The translations under genes were made by a program, and so were the position numbers. From Syntrophaceae bacterium (GTDB lineage: Bacteria > Desulfobacterota > Syntrophia > Syntrophales > Smithellaceae): a stretch of 64,000 nucleotides of DNA. The notes beneath the pieces were generated by a model. The model was not told the DNA's origin. It saw only the letters and a list, made by a program, of their open reading frames with translations, and did no database searches. Where the stretch lies: NCBI GenBank assembly GCA_018056765.1, contig JAGPFA010000006.1, positions 17,560 to 81,559 on the forward strand. The letters run 5' to 3'. Positions 46,603-56,029 of the stretch are shown piece by piece; the first letter of the stretch is position 1; every line of letters begins with the position of its first letter.

Positions 46603-47232
46603 TTGGCAAGGTATACTGATTCTTCATGCAGATTGTGTCGCCGGGAAGGCTTGAAGCTTTTCCTGAAAGGCGATCGTTGTTATTCGGAAAAATGTTCCTT
46701 CGAGAGAAGGGGCTATGCTCCCGGTGATCATGGGCAATCCCACAGGAAGCAAAACTCGGATTACGGAATCCAGTTGCGGGAAAAACAGAAGCTCAAAAGA
46801 ATGTATGGTCTTTTGGAAAAGCAGTTCCACGGCTACTATGTGCGTGCTGACCGCCACAAGGGGATTACCGGAACAAATCTCCTTGTGCTTCTGGAGAGAA
46901 GGCTCGACAACATGGTGTTTCGCCTGGGGTTTACCAACTCGAGGGTAGAGGCCAGACAACTGGTGAGCCACAGACACTTTCTGGTGAACGGCAAAACCGT
47001 CAATATACCATCCTACCTTGTTAAGGCAGGCGATGAGATAGCCGTCAGGGAAGGTTCCCGGAAGATGAACCTGATACTGGAGGCAATGGAAACCGTGGCA
47101 AGGCGCGGTATTCCTCATTGGCTGGAACTGGATAAAGACAACTTCAAGGCAACCGTTAAAGCCCTTCCGGCACGCGAAGATTTAACCATACCGGTCCAGG
47201 AGCAGCTTGTTGTTGAGCTTTATTCGAAATAA
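46603..47232 (+). CDS. rpsD: 30S ribosomal protein S4, four-cysteine form
   Basis: 209 residues. The N-terminus [30 protein letters not shown] has four Cys and so is the zinc form; the S4 RNA-binding domain [38 protein letters not shown] follows. It starts with TTG at 46603 behind AAAGGGAGG. In E. coli S4 represses the alpha operon. Confidence 0.97.
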   Translation: MARYTDSSCRLCRREGLKLFLKGDRCYSEKCSFERRGYAPGDHGQSHRKQNSDYGIQLREKQKLKRMYGLLEKQFHGYYVRADRHKGITGTNLLVLLERRLDNMVFRLGFTNSRVEARQLVSHRHFLVNGKTVNIPSYLVKAGDEIAVREGSRKMNLILEAMETVARRGIPHWLELDKDNFKATVKALPAREDLTIPVQEQLVVELYSK

Positions 47233-47279
47233 ATATTAATTACAGTATCCATTAAACCAGCTTGAAAATGGGGTAAATT

Positions 47280-48254
47280 ATGCAAAGAAACTGGTCGAGT
47301 TTGATTCGTCCCAAGCGCGTTGATGTTGATGAAGCGACTCATACACGATTTTACGGAGAATTTACAATTCAGCCTCTGGAAAGGGGTTTTGGGATAACCC
47401 TGGGCAACGCACTCAGAAGAGTTCTTTTGTCATCTATCCAGGGGGCTGCGATTACGTCGGTAAAAATCGACGGTGTGCTGCACGAGTTTTCGACGATTCC
47501 CGGAATCAAGGAAGATGTCACCGACATCATTTTAAATCTCAAAGGTATCCGCTTCAAGATTGGTTCGGCAAATACGAAATTTGTAACACTGGACGTCACG
47601 AGAACCGGCACGGTAACGGCGGCGGATATCATCACTGATGGGACGGTGGAGGTACTCAATCCCGATCATTACATTGCTACGATATCGGGCGGCGACGGAC
47701 TGAAGGCGGAAATGGCCGTCAAAACCGGCAAGGGCTACTTACCGGCCAAAAAAGAACTTGATCCTGACCAGCCTGCCGGCACCATCAATACCGACGCGAT
47801 TTTTTCGCCTATTAAAAAAGTGAATTATGTCGTTTCCCATGCCCGCGTCGGGCAGATCACGGATTATGACAAGCTGGTCATGGAGATCTGGACCGACGGC
47901 AGCATTGCCCCGGCCGACGCCATGGCTTATGCGGCAAAAATACTCAAGCAGCAGCTTGATGTTTTCATCAACTTTGAAGAAGATGATGAAGAAGAGGTTT
48001 TGCCGGTGCAGGAAGATGAACCAGGAAATCTCGCAGAAATTCTGATGCGTTCTGTGGAGGACCTTGAACTGTCCGTGCGTTCCGCCAATTGCCTTAAAAA
48101 TGCGGGGATCAATACCATAGGAGAACTGGTTCAGCGCACGGAAGCCGACATGCTCAAGACGAAGAATTTCGGTCGTAAGTCTCTGTCTGAGCTCAAAGAC
48201 ATTCTCAGCGAATACGGGCTGGTTTTCGGTATGAAACTGGAAGAAGAATCCTGA
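47280..48254 (+). CDS. rpoA: DNA-directed RNA polymerase alpha subunit
   Basis: 324 residues. N-terminal dimerisation domain ([25 protein letters not shown]), acidic linker ([16 protein letters not shown], about 235-250), and C-terminal domain with two helix-hairpin-helix motifs ([43 protein letters not shown]) that contacts UP elements and activators. Normal length. Confidence 0.98.
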   Translation: MQRNWSSLIRPKRVDVDEATHTRFYGEFTIQPLERGFGITLGNALRRVLLSSIQGAAITSVKIDGVLHEFSTIPGIKEDVTDIILNLKGIRFKIGSANTKFVTLDVTRTGTVTAADIITDGTVEVLNPDHYIATISGGDGLKAEMAVKTGKGYLPAKKELDPDQPAGTINTDAIFSPIKKVNYVVSHARVGQITDYDKLVMEIWTDGSIAPADAMAYAAKILKQQLDVFINFEEDDEEEVLPVQEDEPGNLAEILMRSVEDLELSVRSANCLKNAGINTIGELVQRTEADMLKTKNFGRKSLSELKDILSEYGLVFGMKLEEES

Positions 48255-48324
48255 ACAGCGGTGCAACAATATTAAAATTATTATTGATCATAAGATTTGA
48301 CAGCCAGGAAAGGAAAGTTTCAAA

Positions 48325-48732
48325 ATGCATCACGGTAAGGCGGGAAGAAAACTGGGACGTACGTCCAGTCACCGGGAAGCCATGTTCCGGAATATGGTAA
48401 CATCCATAATAAAGCACGAAAGCATCCGCACTACGGATACCATCGCCAAGGAGCTGCGAAAGCTGGCGGATAATATGATCACTCTCGGCAAGAGAGGAGA
48501 TCTGCACGCCAGGCGCCAGGCGGCGGCGATTGTGCGCGACAGAAAAGCGCTGGAAAAACTTTTTGGTGAGCTTGCCGGGCGCTTTCGCGACCGCGCCGGC
48601 GGATATACACGCATTGTGAAAATCGGTTACCGTTTTGGCGATAACGCACCTGTTTCCATTATTGAGTATCTGCCGGGGGATGAGAAAAAAGAGAAGGCTA
48701 AACCGAAAAAAAAGGAAAAGAAAGAACAGTAG
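48325..48732 (+). CDS. rplQ: 50S ribosomal protein L17
   Basis: 135 residues: [58 protein letters not shown], with a Lys/Glu-rich C-terminal tail. Last gene of the ribosomal super-cluster, followed after 24 bases by a strong terminator. Confidence 0.97.
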   Translation: MHHGKAGRKLGRTSSHREAMFRNMVTSIIKHESIRTTDTIAKELRKLADNMITLGKRGDLHARRQAAAIVRDRKALEKLFGELAGRFRDRAGGYTRIVKIGYRFGDNAPVSIIEYLPGDEKKEKAKPKKKEKKEQ

Positions 48733-48756
48733 AGACGCTTTCTTCAGACAATTCAT

Positions 48757-48785
48757 AAAGGCAGGATGATCATCCTGCCTTTTTT
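48757..48785 (+). terminator. Rho-independent terminator after rplQ
   Basis: A near-perfect palindrome, AAAGGCAGGATGA / TCATCCTGCCTTT, with essentially no extra loop, running into TTTTT. It closes the alpha operon. Confidence 0.9.
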
Positions 48786-48917
48786 AATGGTTGTTTTTTC
48801 TAATTAAAAAATGTAATGATTTCGCCGTCAGGTGCGGCGGACTGGTTTCCGCCACGAAGGTATCAGCAGCTGAAAACCCCTTAGCGTATCGAACTGTTTG
48901 AAGTGGAGGGATTGATC

Positions 48918-49178
48918 ATGGCCGAAAAAAAAATAGGTGAAGTGGTCAAATTTTTCGCCAAACCGTCCGTTGCCGCCGTGCACATCACCGACGGCGATTT
49001 ACAGGTTGGCGACACTGTGAAGTTTTCCGGTCATACGACGGAATTTACCGAGGTGATCCAGTCGATGGAGGTTGATAACAAGCAGGTGCAAAAAGCGGTC
49101 GCCGGTCAGTCCATCGGCATGAAGGTTTCCGACCGTGTGCGTCCGGGCGACGAGGTGTTTAAAGTCACAACCGATTGA
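48918..49178 (+). CDS. Small translation elongation factor-like protein (EF-Tu domain 2-like)
   Basis: 86 codons with stop, starting at ATG 48918 (MAEKKIGEVVKFFAKPSVAAV) behind GGAGGG; the open frame begins earlier at GTG 48903. VHITDGDLQVGDTVKFSGHTTEF and AVAGQSIGMKVSDRVRPGDEVFKV look like the beta-barrel domain 2 of translational GTPases, with no G domain. Homologues annotated translation elongation factor-like occur in archaea and anaerobic bacteria as I recall. Function unknown. It is separated from rplQ by the terminator, so it is a single-gene unit. Confidence 0.75.
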   Translation: MAEKKIGEVVKFFAKPSVAAVHITDGDLQVGDTVKFSGHTTEFTEVIQSMEVDNKQVQKAVAGQSIGMKVSDRVRPGDEVFKVTTD

Positions 49179-49352
49179 TATCAGGGCTGGCCTCACAGAA
49201 AACGCTGCCCGCAGCTACGTTTAAACTTGTTTTTATGCCATTTGGGGAGTTCTTTTGTTAATTTGCCCGGCATTGGTGAAGATGTATACCCTGCCGCCGG
49301 CAAAGCTGCGGTGCCATCGGTCAAAATAATCATGTCAGAAAAGGAAGCATAA

Positions 49353-50174
49353 ATGGAGAGCCAGATTGCCCGGGCGCTTTGTCTGAAGTACGAGCCAGTC
49401 GCCCTTTTGTGGGCCGACGAGAAGCCCGAAGGGGCTGTTCAGTTTGCCGAAGGAAAATGGGGATGCGTAATGTGGCTGCTGGCCGCGGCCGCCAAAGGGA
49501 AAATTGCGGCGGCAGACGCCAGGACTTTCGGATGTTTCGGCGGAGGTGTGGGCTTGGGCTTCGGCAACCAGTATAAGAATTTTCCCGGCGGTGAAGAGGG
49601 CTTTTGCCATTTTCTTTCATCCGGCAATGCCTCCCGTCCGGGTGGAGCCGAGACTGCCGAGCAGCTTCGGGCTTTCATGACGAAAGAAAGCCACGAAAAT
49701 TTTCTCAACGGCGAGCGCTACATCAACACCCCTGAAAATGTCCGGAAATTCATCGCGGCACTGCCGATTACCGAGATACCGGCCAAATACGTCATTTTCA
49801 AGCAGTTATCATCTGTTTGTCTGTCTCGGGAAAAACCGCAGTCGATCATTTTTTTGGCTGATCCGGACCAGTTTTCCGCTTTGACGGTACTGGCAAATTA
49901 CGGCCGGGGTGACAATGAAAATGTGATTATCCCCTATGCTGCCGGCTGCCAGACCATCGGTATCTATACCTATCGTGAAGCACATAAAGCCCGTCCCCGC
50001 GCGGTGGCCGGACTGACAGACCTTTCCGCGCGTCTGTATATCCGCAAGCAACTGGGGGAGGCTGATTTATTGACTTTTGCCGTTGCGTTCGCTCTTTTTG
50101 AGGAAATGGAAAAAAATGTTTCCGGATCTTTTCTGGAACGTCATACCTGGCAGGAACTGCTCAGGTCGAAGTGA
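49353..50174 (+). CDS. DUF169 domain-containing protein
   Basis: 273 residues. ALCLKYEPVALLW near the N-terminus, KWGCVMWLLAAAAKGKIAAADARTFGCFGGGVGLGF with conserved Cys residues, and YAAGCQTIGIYTYREAHKARPRAVAGLTDLSAR near the C-terminus match DUF169. No signal peptide. DUF169 proteins are frequent in anaerobes; function unknown. Flanked by intergenic gaps of 174 and 308 bases, so probably its own transcript. Confidence 0.85.
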   Translation: MESQIARALCLKYEPVALLWADEKPEGAVQFAEGKWGCVMWLLAAAAKGKIAAADARTFGCFGGGVGLGFGNQYKNFPGGEEGFCHFLSSGNASRPGGAETAEQLRAFMTKESHENFLNGERYINTPENVRKFIAALPITEIPAKYVIFKQLSSVCLSREKPQSIIFLADPDQFSALTVLANYGRGDNENVIIPYAAGCQTIGIYTYREAHKARPRAVAGLTDLSARLYIRKQLGEADLLTFAVAFALFEEMEKNVSGSFLERHTWQELLRSK

Positions 50175-50302
50175 TTGCCGTTTTGTGCCCGGCCCATTGA
50201 AAAATTTCCGCGGTCGTTTTTGATGATTTTACTCTCGCTGACTGCTTATATTTTTGGCTACCCCTAAAAAACATGTCTTTATCCTTAGTGAGACAAAGTG
50301 GC

Positions 50303-50322
50303 TATGCAGCATACGCTGCATA
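50303..50322. repeat. Perfect 8-bp inverted repeat, possible operator
   Basis: TATGCAGC (50303-50310), ATAC, GCTGCATA (50315-50322). A further GTGCATCATGAGCAC near-dyad (50325-50339) follows directly. No T-run, so a protein-binding site is more likely than a terminator. Confidence 0.5.
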
Positions 50323-50423
50323 CTGTGCATCATGAGCACTAAACGTTAAAAGCATAGGGCAGCTGTGCCTGTTTTCCGGGGCGCGGAGACGGGCGCCTGT
50401 ACAAAACCATTGCCAGCGGGGAG

Positions 50424-50450
50424 AAGTTGTGATATTTGCAAACACAACTT
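50424..50450. repeat. Perfect 8-bp inverted repeat 33 bases before the phosphodiesterase gene
   Basis: AAGTTGTG (50424-50431), 11-base loop, CACAACTT (50443-50450), then TTATCATATT. It could be an operator or a weak leader hairpin. Confidence 0.5.
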
Positions 50451-50482
50451 TTATCATATTGTAGCGGGCGCGGGGGCTCTGC

Positions 50483-51250
50483 ATGAAAATACGCGTGTTG
50501 GGGTGCCACGGTTCACAACTTCCGAAATTTAACACCACCAGTTTTCTGATCGAAAAAAATATTCTCCTGGATGCAGGAACTGTGACTACGGTGCTTACGC
50601 CCAAAGAGCAGATGCTCATTGATTACATCTTCGTTACGCACGCGCACCTTGACCATGTACGCGACATTATGTTTCTTGCGGACAACCTCTATTACGCGAA
50701 CAGAAAAAAACCTTTGACCGTTGTCAGCAGCAGGGGGATTATCGACAATCTCCGCCGACATCTGTTCAATAATGTGATCTGGCCGGATTTTTCAAAGATT
50801 CCCTCAACAGCAGCGCCGATGTTGAAATTTCACGCTGTAAGTCCGGGGAGGAAAAAACAGTTCGGCGAATTTCAGGTGAGAGCCCTTAAGCTGAACCACA
50901 CGGTGGAAAGCCTGGGCTTCCTCGTACAGACCAAAAACAAAGCGGTTCTTTTTCTTGGCGATACGGGGCCAACTGATAATGTCTGGAAGACAGCCGCCTC
51001 TGTTGCGGACTTGAAAGCGATCTTTCTGGAGACTTCCCTGCCGGTTGGCATGCAGGAGGCTGCGGACAAGACAGGTCATCTCACGCCGGCGACACTTGCC
51101 GCCGAATTAAAAAAAATAAAGGGGAGCAAACCGGACATATATATCCATCACATGAAGCCTCAGTACGCCCGTGCGATCCGTCGTGAAATTACTGCGCTCC
51201 GCGACAGAAAAATTCACATCGTCAAAGACGCCCAGGTCATTCATTTATAG
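50483..51250 (+). CDS. Metallo-beta-lactamase-fold hydrolase, class II cyclic-nucleotide phosphodiesterase-like
   Basis: 255 residues. The metal motif is THAHLDHVRD (residues about 53-62), with further ligands likely in LNHTVES, FLGDTGPTD and IHHMKP; TGHLTPATLA is typical of class II 3',5'-cyclic-nucleotide phosphodiesterases (PDEase_II). A substrate such as cAMP is plausible but unproven; other MBL hydrolases share the fold. No signal peptide. Two dyads lie upstream. Monocistronic by spacing. Confidence 0.75.
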   Translation: MKIRVLGCHGSQLPKFNTTSFLIEKNILLDAGTVTTVLTPKEQMLIDYIFVTHAHLDHVRDIMFLADNLYYANRKKPLTVVSSRGIIDNLRRHLFNNVIWPDFSKIPSTAAPMLKFHAVSPGRKKQFGEFQVRALKLNHTVESLGFLVQTKNKAVLFLGDTGPTDNVWKTAASVADLKAIFLETSLPVGMQEAADKTGHLTPATLAAELKKIKGSKPDIYIHHMKPQYARAIRREITALRDRKIHIVKDAQVIHL

Positions 51251-51310
51251 CGATTCACTCCACGTGTTTGGAGCTTTGCCGGGGAGTAACTTGCCGATTC
51301 TGAGATAATC

Positions 51311-51371
51311 GTGAAGTTACTGAAAAAGTGTCAAGCAATTTAGCCACCCGGTAAAATGTGGTGAAGTTACT
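51311..51371 (+). repeat. Direct repeat GTGAAGTTACT upstream of folC
   Basis: Two identical 11-base copies at 51311-51321 and 51361-51371, separated by 39 bases, within the 142-base gap before folC. No transposase-like sequence is near. Could be paired binding sites or a slipped duplication. Confidence 0.5.
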
Positions 51372-51392
51372 AAGAAATAATCCGGATCTCTG

Positions 51393-52670
51393 ATGAATAA
51401 ATTCGACCCAGATGCCTATCTTGCCGGCCTCAACATCAATGCGATGTGCTTTGGTCTTGATTCTGTAACCGCCCTTCTCGGGCGTTTCGGCAATCCGCAA
51501 AATGCACTCAGAACGATTCTTGTGGGAGGGACCAACGGCAAGGGCTCCACGGCGGCTCTGCTCGCTTCCGTGCTGAAAGAAGAAGGCTACAGGGTGGGGC
51601 TGTACACCTCTCCTCATCTGATTGATGTACGTGAAAGGATTGTTGTTGACGGGGAGAAAATTCCTTTAAATCAGTTCATCAATATTTTGTCACAGATCAA
51701 AGAGTCGGCGCCACTGCCGGTGACCTACTTCGAGGTTTTGACCGCGGCGGCATTTATTTATTTTCAGCGTGAGCGGGTTGATCTCGCTGTGATGGAAGTT
51801 GGTCTGGGCGGCAGGCTCGACGCCACGAATGTCTGCCGGCCGGAACTTTCCATTATTACAAATATCGGCATGGAGCACACGGACTATCTGGGGAAAACAC
51901 TTGCGGCAATAGCTGCGGAAAAGGCAGGGATAGTTCGCCCTGCGGGGGTATGCGTTACCGGGGTAAGACAGAAGAAGGCCGCCGGGGCGATTGCAACGAT
52001 TTGCCGCCAAAGAGGTGCCAGGCTTTATCGCCTGGGGCATGACTTCAGAATCATCAGACGCAGTGGGCACACCGCGGATTATCTGGGTATCAGACGCCGT
52101 ATGAAAGGGCTTGAACTTTCCCTCAGGGGTGGCCACCAGTGGTCAAATGCCGCACTGGCGTTGGCGGCGCTTGATCTTATTGGTGGAAACGGATTCACGG
52201 TCACAGACAGGGCCCTTATTGCCGGACTGGAAAATACGCGCTGGGAAGCACGCCTGGAGATCCTCTGCGAGCGTCCCCTGTTCCTTCTTGACGGGGCTCA
52301 TAATCCGTCGGGTATTGCCGCTTTGTGCCATTCGCTTGTGCATGATTTCCCCCGGCGCAGGATGATCCTGATTTTTGCCGCGCTGACGGACAAGGATTAC
52401 CGCAGGATGCTGCAGAAAATTGTGCCTTTGGCATCCGTCACTATTTTGCCGCCGCTGCAATCTGAGCGCGCCGTAGCCACAGGTGAGCTTGAGGGTATTG
52501 TAAAAACCCTGGGGGGGGAAGTCAAAGTGGCGCCGGGCGTTGCCGTTGCCGTCGGCATGGCCTTGTCGCAGGCCCGTGAAGATGATCTTATCTGTGCCGC
52601 GGGCTCACTTTATCTGGCCGGAGAGATAAAACAGGCATTTTCACAGGCATCTTCTTGTGATAAGCCTTAG
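51393..52670 (+). CDS. folC: Bifunctional folylpolyglutamate synthase / dihydrofolate synthase
   Basis: 425 residues, Mur-ligase-like. P-loop GGTNGKGSTAA (about 48-58), YTSPHLIDVRERI, MEVGLGGRLDATN and TNIGMEHTDYLG with the Mg-binding His, and LDGAHNPSGI in the C-terminal domain. Adds Glu to dihydropteroate or folates in the cytoplasm. No accD precedes it, unlike in E. coli. lptD follows after 29 bases. Confidence 0.93.
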   Translation: MNKFDPDAYLAGLNINAMCFGLDSVTALLGRFGNPQNALRTILVGGTNGKGSTAALLASVLKEEGYRVGLYTSPHLIDVRERIVVDGEKIPLNQFINILSQIKESAPLPVTYFEVLTAAAFIYFQRERVDLAVMEVGLGGRLDATNVCRPELSIITNIGMEHTDYLGKTLAAIAAEKAGIVRPAGVCVTGVRQKKAAGAIATICRQRGARLYRLGHDFRIIRRSGHTADYLGIRRRMKGLELSLRGGHQWSNAALALAALDLIGGNGFTVTDRALIAGLENTRWEARLEILCERPLFLLDGAHNPSGIAALCHSLVHDFPRRRMILIFAALTDKDYRRMLQKIVPLASVTILPPLQSERAVATGELEGIVKTLGGEVKVAPGVAVAVGMALSQAREDDLICAAGSLYLAGEIKQAFSQASSCDKP

Positions 52671-52699
52671 CACAATGATTTTAAAAAGGTGGATCTGGT

Positions 52700-54979
52700 T
52701 TGCTAAATAAATTTGAACGTCTTTGCATCCGGCCCGTTTGGGTAAGTTTTTTCCTCTTTTGCTGTCTTTCAGCCTGGGCCGGGGATTTGAAACTGCCGTC
52801 GGAGGCGCCCGTGAAAATCGAGGCGGACAATCTCTCTTACGATAACGAGCGTGATGTGTACGCGGCGACGGGAAACGTGATTATCAACTATGGTGACGGC
52901 ACGCTGACGGCCGATCACGTGGAGTATGACCGCAAAAACAATCTGGCGACGGCTGAGGGCCGGGCTTTTTTGAAAATGGAAGAAGACACGCTGGCTGGTG
53001 AAAAAATCGTCGTCAATCTGGCGGATAAAACAGGTGTAGCCTATTACTCCAAAATCTTTTACGCACGGAATCATTTTTATATATCAGGAGAACGAATCGA
53101 AAAAACAGGAGAGAATACCTACAGGATCGAGCAGCCGGTCGCGACGACCTGTGACGGAGATGATCCGGACTGGAAAATTGCCGGCAGTTCCATGAGCGTC
53201 ACACTGGAAGGATACGGGTGGATGAAGCATGCGCGTCTCGAGACCAAAAGCGTGCCGGTCCTGTATACTCCTTTGGTCGCTTTTCCTGCCAAGACCAGGC
53301 GCCAAACGGGACTGCTCCTTCCCTACCTTTCGCATTCAAAGAACAAGGGCGGACTCGATATTGAAATTCCCTTTTTCTGGGCGATCTCTCCGCAGATGGA
53401 CGCTACTTTTTATCCCCGCTTCATTGAAAAGAGAGGTTTTCAGGGGGGGATGGAATTTCGCTACTTTGCCGGTTCGTCCTCCCGGGGCACACTGTACGGC
53501 GACTTCATGGCGGACAGGAAGGATGTCTATGAAGCGGGCCCCGGTGGTCTTCCCAGGGACTGGCAGGGGACACATAAGCGCTGGTCATATTATCTTAACC
53601 ATTATTCGGAATTGGATTCGCAGTTTTATTTGCGGACAGATCTGCGCCGTGTTTCCGATCCCTGGTATTTTCGCGATTTTGATTCCCACAATTACTATCT
53701 GAGCAATTACTCGGCCACGGAAGAGGATCCATTCAGAAAAGTTTCTTTTCAGGGGAATTCCTCATTGCCGTATCTGGAATCTACGGCACGCGTGTTCAAG
53801 GGCTGGGACAATTTCAACCTGATGGGTCGGGTCGGTTACCGCGATGATTTTTCCACCCTGTCCAACAGCCGTACCATTCAGCAATACCCGGAAATAATTT
53901 TCACCGGTATCAGACAACCTCTTTTTTCCACCCCTGTTTATATTGAGTTTAGCGGCGCCTATGATTATTTCTACCGCGGCGAAGGTAGGAAAGGGCACTA
54001 TATGGATATTGCCCCTTCCGTGTCTGTACCTTTAAAAGTCTATGACTATTTGACCATAACGCCCCGGCTCACAGTACATGAGCTTCTGTGGTACTCAAGC
54101 CGCGAAAAAAGCGGATACGACACAGGCCGGCGCGGTGATGCCAGGACGGTCATCAACGCAGGTTTTAATGCTTCGAGCCGGTTGTTACGTGTCTATGACG
54201 TCAATGTTTTAGGATGGGACAAAATGCGTCATGAAATCAGGCCGGAGATGGTTTATTCCTATATCCCCCGTGTACGTCAGGACCAAATACTGCAATGGGA
54301 CGAAACAAGCTCAAGCTGGATATGGATGGATGCCGTGCCTGATTATCTCCCCCGCCTCAGCTCGCTTATCGACCCTTTCACGGCTTTGGACTCAGATGAT
54401 GCCGAGGCCATCGGAGAACAAAACGCGGTGGGGTGGGCGCTTACCAACACCATAACGACGAGAGCCGCAAGTGATAAAGGAGCGCTGACCTATAATGAAA
54501 TGCTGCGCTTGAAGCTGTTCCAGCTTTATGATATCAATGAAGCGAGACGAAACACAAACTGGCTGACACCCAAAAGGCGGCCTTTTTCCGATATCGGGAT
54601 AGAGCTTGATTTCAGGCCGCACCATTACGTATCTTTTGCCGTCCGTAACAGATACAGTCCCTACACCGGCTGGAAGGAGATGAATTACGATCTGGGCCTG
54701 TATGACTGGCGCGGTGATAGTCTTATTTTGGGATACCGCTACACCCAGGACAGGGTTGAGACGATCAATGCCGACCTGAAAGCCATGCTGACCGAACGCT
54801 TGAGCGGCAGACTGCTGTTGAGTTATGACCGCCTCCATCACCGCAATATCGAAAGTACGGTGGGCCTGATGTATAACCATCAGTGCTGGGGGCTGGGCTT
54901 AGACTACACCAAGACGCATGACGACCAGAGGGTGATGATAAAGGTATCTCTGGCCGGTCTCGGCATGCTTCGGATATGA
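52700..54979 (+). CDS. lptD: LPS-assembly outer-membrane protein LptD
   Basis: 759 residues, starting at TTG 52700 behind AAGGTGGATC. Signal peptide VSFFLFCCLSAWAG to about residue 27; an LptA-like N-terminal domain (VKIEADNLSYDNERDVYAATGNVIINYGDGTLTADHVEYD) to about residue 140; Cys151 in TTCDGDDPDWKI; then a 26-strand-type barrel with LPYLSHSKNKGG and FYPRFIEKRGFQGG. Only one C-terminal Cys is seen (about 729, HQCWGLGLDY), where E. coli has two, so a single disulfide is expected. Inserts LPS in the outer leaflet. Confidence 0.93.
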   Translation: MLNKFERLCIRPVWVSFFLFCCLSAWAGDLKLPSEAPVKIEADNLSYDNERDVYAATGNVIINYGDGTLTADHVEYDRKNNLATAEGRAFLKMEEDTLAGEKIVVNLADKTGVAYYSKIFYARNHFYISGERIEKTGENTYRIEQPVATTCDGDDPDWKIAGSSMSVTLEGYGWMKHARLETKSVPVLYTPLVAFPAKTRRQTGLLLPYLSHSKNKGGLDIEIPFFWAISPQMDATFYPRFIEKRGFQGGMEFRYFAGSSSRGTLYGDFMADRKDVYEAGPGGLPRDWQGTHKRWSYYLNHYSELDSQFYLRTDLRRVSDPWYFRDFDSHNYYLSNYSATEEDPFRKVSFQGNSSLPYLESTARVFKGWDNFNLMGRVGYRDDFSTLSNSRTIQQYPEIIFTGIRQPLFSTPVYIEFSGAYDYFYRGEGRKGHYMDIAPSVSVPLKVYDYLTITPRLTVHELLWYSSREKSGYDTGRRGDARTVINAGFNASSRLLRVYDVNVLGWDKMRHEIRPEMVYSYIPRVRQDQILQWDETSSSWIWMDAVPDYLPRLSSLIDPFTALDSDDAEAIGEQNAVGWALTNTITTRAASDKGALTYNEMLRLKLFQLYDINEARRNTNWLTPKRRPFSDIGIELDFRPHHYVSFAVRNRYSPYTGWKEMNYDLGLYDWRGDSLILGYRYTQDRVETINADLKAMLTERLSGRLLLSYDRLHHRNIESTVGLMYNHQCWGLGLDYTKTHDDQRVMIKVSLAGLGMLRI

Positions 54980-55003
54980 TTGAATATATTTTGTAAAACA
55001 GCG

Positions 55004-55034
55004 GCGGGGGCGGGCCTGTCCGGGCGGCCCCCGC
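55004..55034 (+). other. GC-rich hairpin after lptD
   Basis: Perfect 8-bp stem GCGGGGGC (55004-55011) / GCCCCCGC (55027-55034), 15-base loop, but no clear T-run. Possible weak or Rho-assisted terminator of the folC-lptD run. Confidence 0.45.
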
Positions 55035-55058
55035 GGGCTTGCCGGGGAAATATTTTCC

Positions 55059-55087
55059 TTGACAAAATCATGCAAGTTGCATAAGTT
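55059..55087 (+). promoter_or_regulatory. Candidate promoter of rplM-rpsI
   Basis: -35 TTGACA (55059-55064), 17-base spacer, -10 TAAGTT (55082-55087), 35 bases before the rplM ATG. The -10 is weak. Confidence 0.5.
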
Positions 55088-55121
55088 TCGCTTTTAATTT
55101 TAAGGGAAGTGACGGTTTGAT

Positions 55122-55550
55122 ATGAAGACGTTTTCACCAAAGGAAAAGGAAGTTAAAAAGGACTGGTTTGTGGTCGACGCGTCCGGTAAAGCGCTCGGCA
55201 GACTCGCCAGTGAGATTGCCGCTCGTCTGCGCGGCAAGCACAAAGCTATTTACGCGCCCCATGTTGATACCGGTGATTTCATTATAGTGGTAAACGCGGA
55301 GAAGGTCACGCTAAGCGGCAAGAAATTGACCGACAAGATTTACTATTCTCATTCCGGTTATCCGGGTGGCCTGAAAGAGAAGACCGCCGGCAAAATACTG
55401 GCGGACAAACCCGAGTATTTAATCCGCACCGCCGTGGCCGGCATGCTGCCTAAAAACAGTCTTGGCCGTAAAATGCTCAGGAAGCTCAAAGTGTACAGTG
55501 GAAGCGCTCATCCGCATGAAGCCCAGTGCCCGCAGGCATGGGCAATGTGA
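55122..55550 (+). CDS. rplM: 50S ribosomal protein L13
   Basis: 142 residues: [44 protein letters not shown] and [38 protein letters not shown] upstream. Paired with rpsI as in most bacteria. Confidence 0.97.
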   Translation: MKTFSPKEKEVKKDWFVVDASGKALGRLASEIAARLRGKHKAIYAPHVDTGDFIIVVNAEKVTLSGKKLTDKIYYSHSGYPGGLKEKTAGKILADKPEYLIRTAVAGMLPKNSLGRKMLRKLKVYSGSAHPHEAQCPQAWAM

Positions 55551-55587
55551 TTACCGGAAAAAATTATTTTTTAAATTTGGAGACCCC

Positions 55588-55980
55588 ATGACAGTAGAAC
55601 GTTTTTATGCGACAGGTAAAAGAAAAAGAGCCATTGCCCGCGTCTATATGAAACCGGGCAGCGGTAACATCGTAGTCAATAAAAGAAGCTTTGAAGAATA
55701 TTTTCCCCGTCCCAGCCTGAAAATGATCATCCGCCAGCCGCTGGAAATTACCGGCAAGAACAATCAGTTCGACTTCTACATCAACGTTGCCGGTGGCGGA
55801 GTTGCAGGACAGGCAGGTGCGGTCAAGCATGGAATATCCAAGGCGCTTCTTGCGGCAGACGCGGATTTGCGCCCTGTTTTGAAAAAAGCCGGTTTTCTGA
55901 CACGGGATGCGCGCGTGGTCGAAAGGAAGAAATACGGGCAGCCGGGCGCGCGAAAGAGATTCCAGTTTTCCAAACGTTAA
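55588..55980 (+). CDS. rpsI: 30S ribosomal protein S9
   Basis: 130 residues from ATG 55588 ([24 protein letters not shown]), with GGAG 5 bases upstream; the open frame runs back into rplM without homology. It ends [24 protein letters not shown], the tail that touches the P-site tRNA. A terminator follows within 10 bases. Confidence 0.97.
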   Translation: MTVERFYATGKRKRAIARVYMKPGSGNIVVNKRSFEEYFPRPSLKMIIRQPLEITGKNNQFDFYINVAGGGVAGQAGAVKHGISKALLAADADLRPVLKKAGFLTRDARVVERKKYGQPGARKRFQFSKR

Positions 55981-55987
55981 TGATCAG

Positions 55988-56012
55988 GGGGGCTTTCAGC
56001 CCCCTTTTTTTT
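55988..56012 (+). terminator. Rho-independent terminator after rpsI
   Basis: GGGGGC (55988-55993), loop TTTCA, GCCCCC (55999-56004), then eight T. It ends 17 bases before the argC ATG; the GGGGAGGG ribosome site of argC directly follows. Confidence 0.88.
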
Positions 56013-56029
56013 GGGGAGGGAATTTTTTT

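Larger units (their letters stand above)
50175..50482. other. Intergenic region with two inverted repeats upstream of the phosphodiesterase gene
   Basis: 308 bases with no credible gene. It contains the perfect dyads at 50303-50322 and 50424-50450 listed separately. No consensus promoter stood out. Confidence 0.6.
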
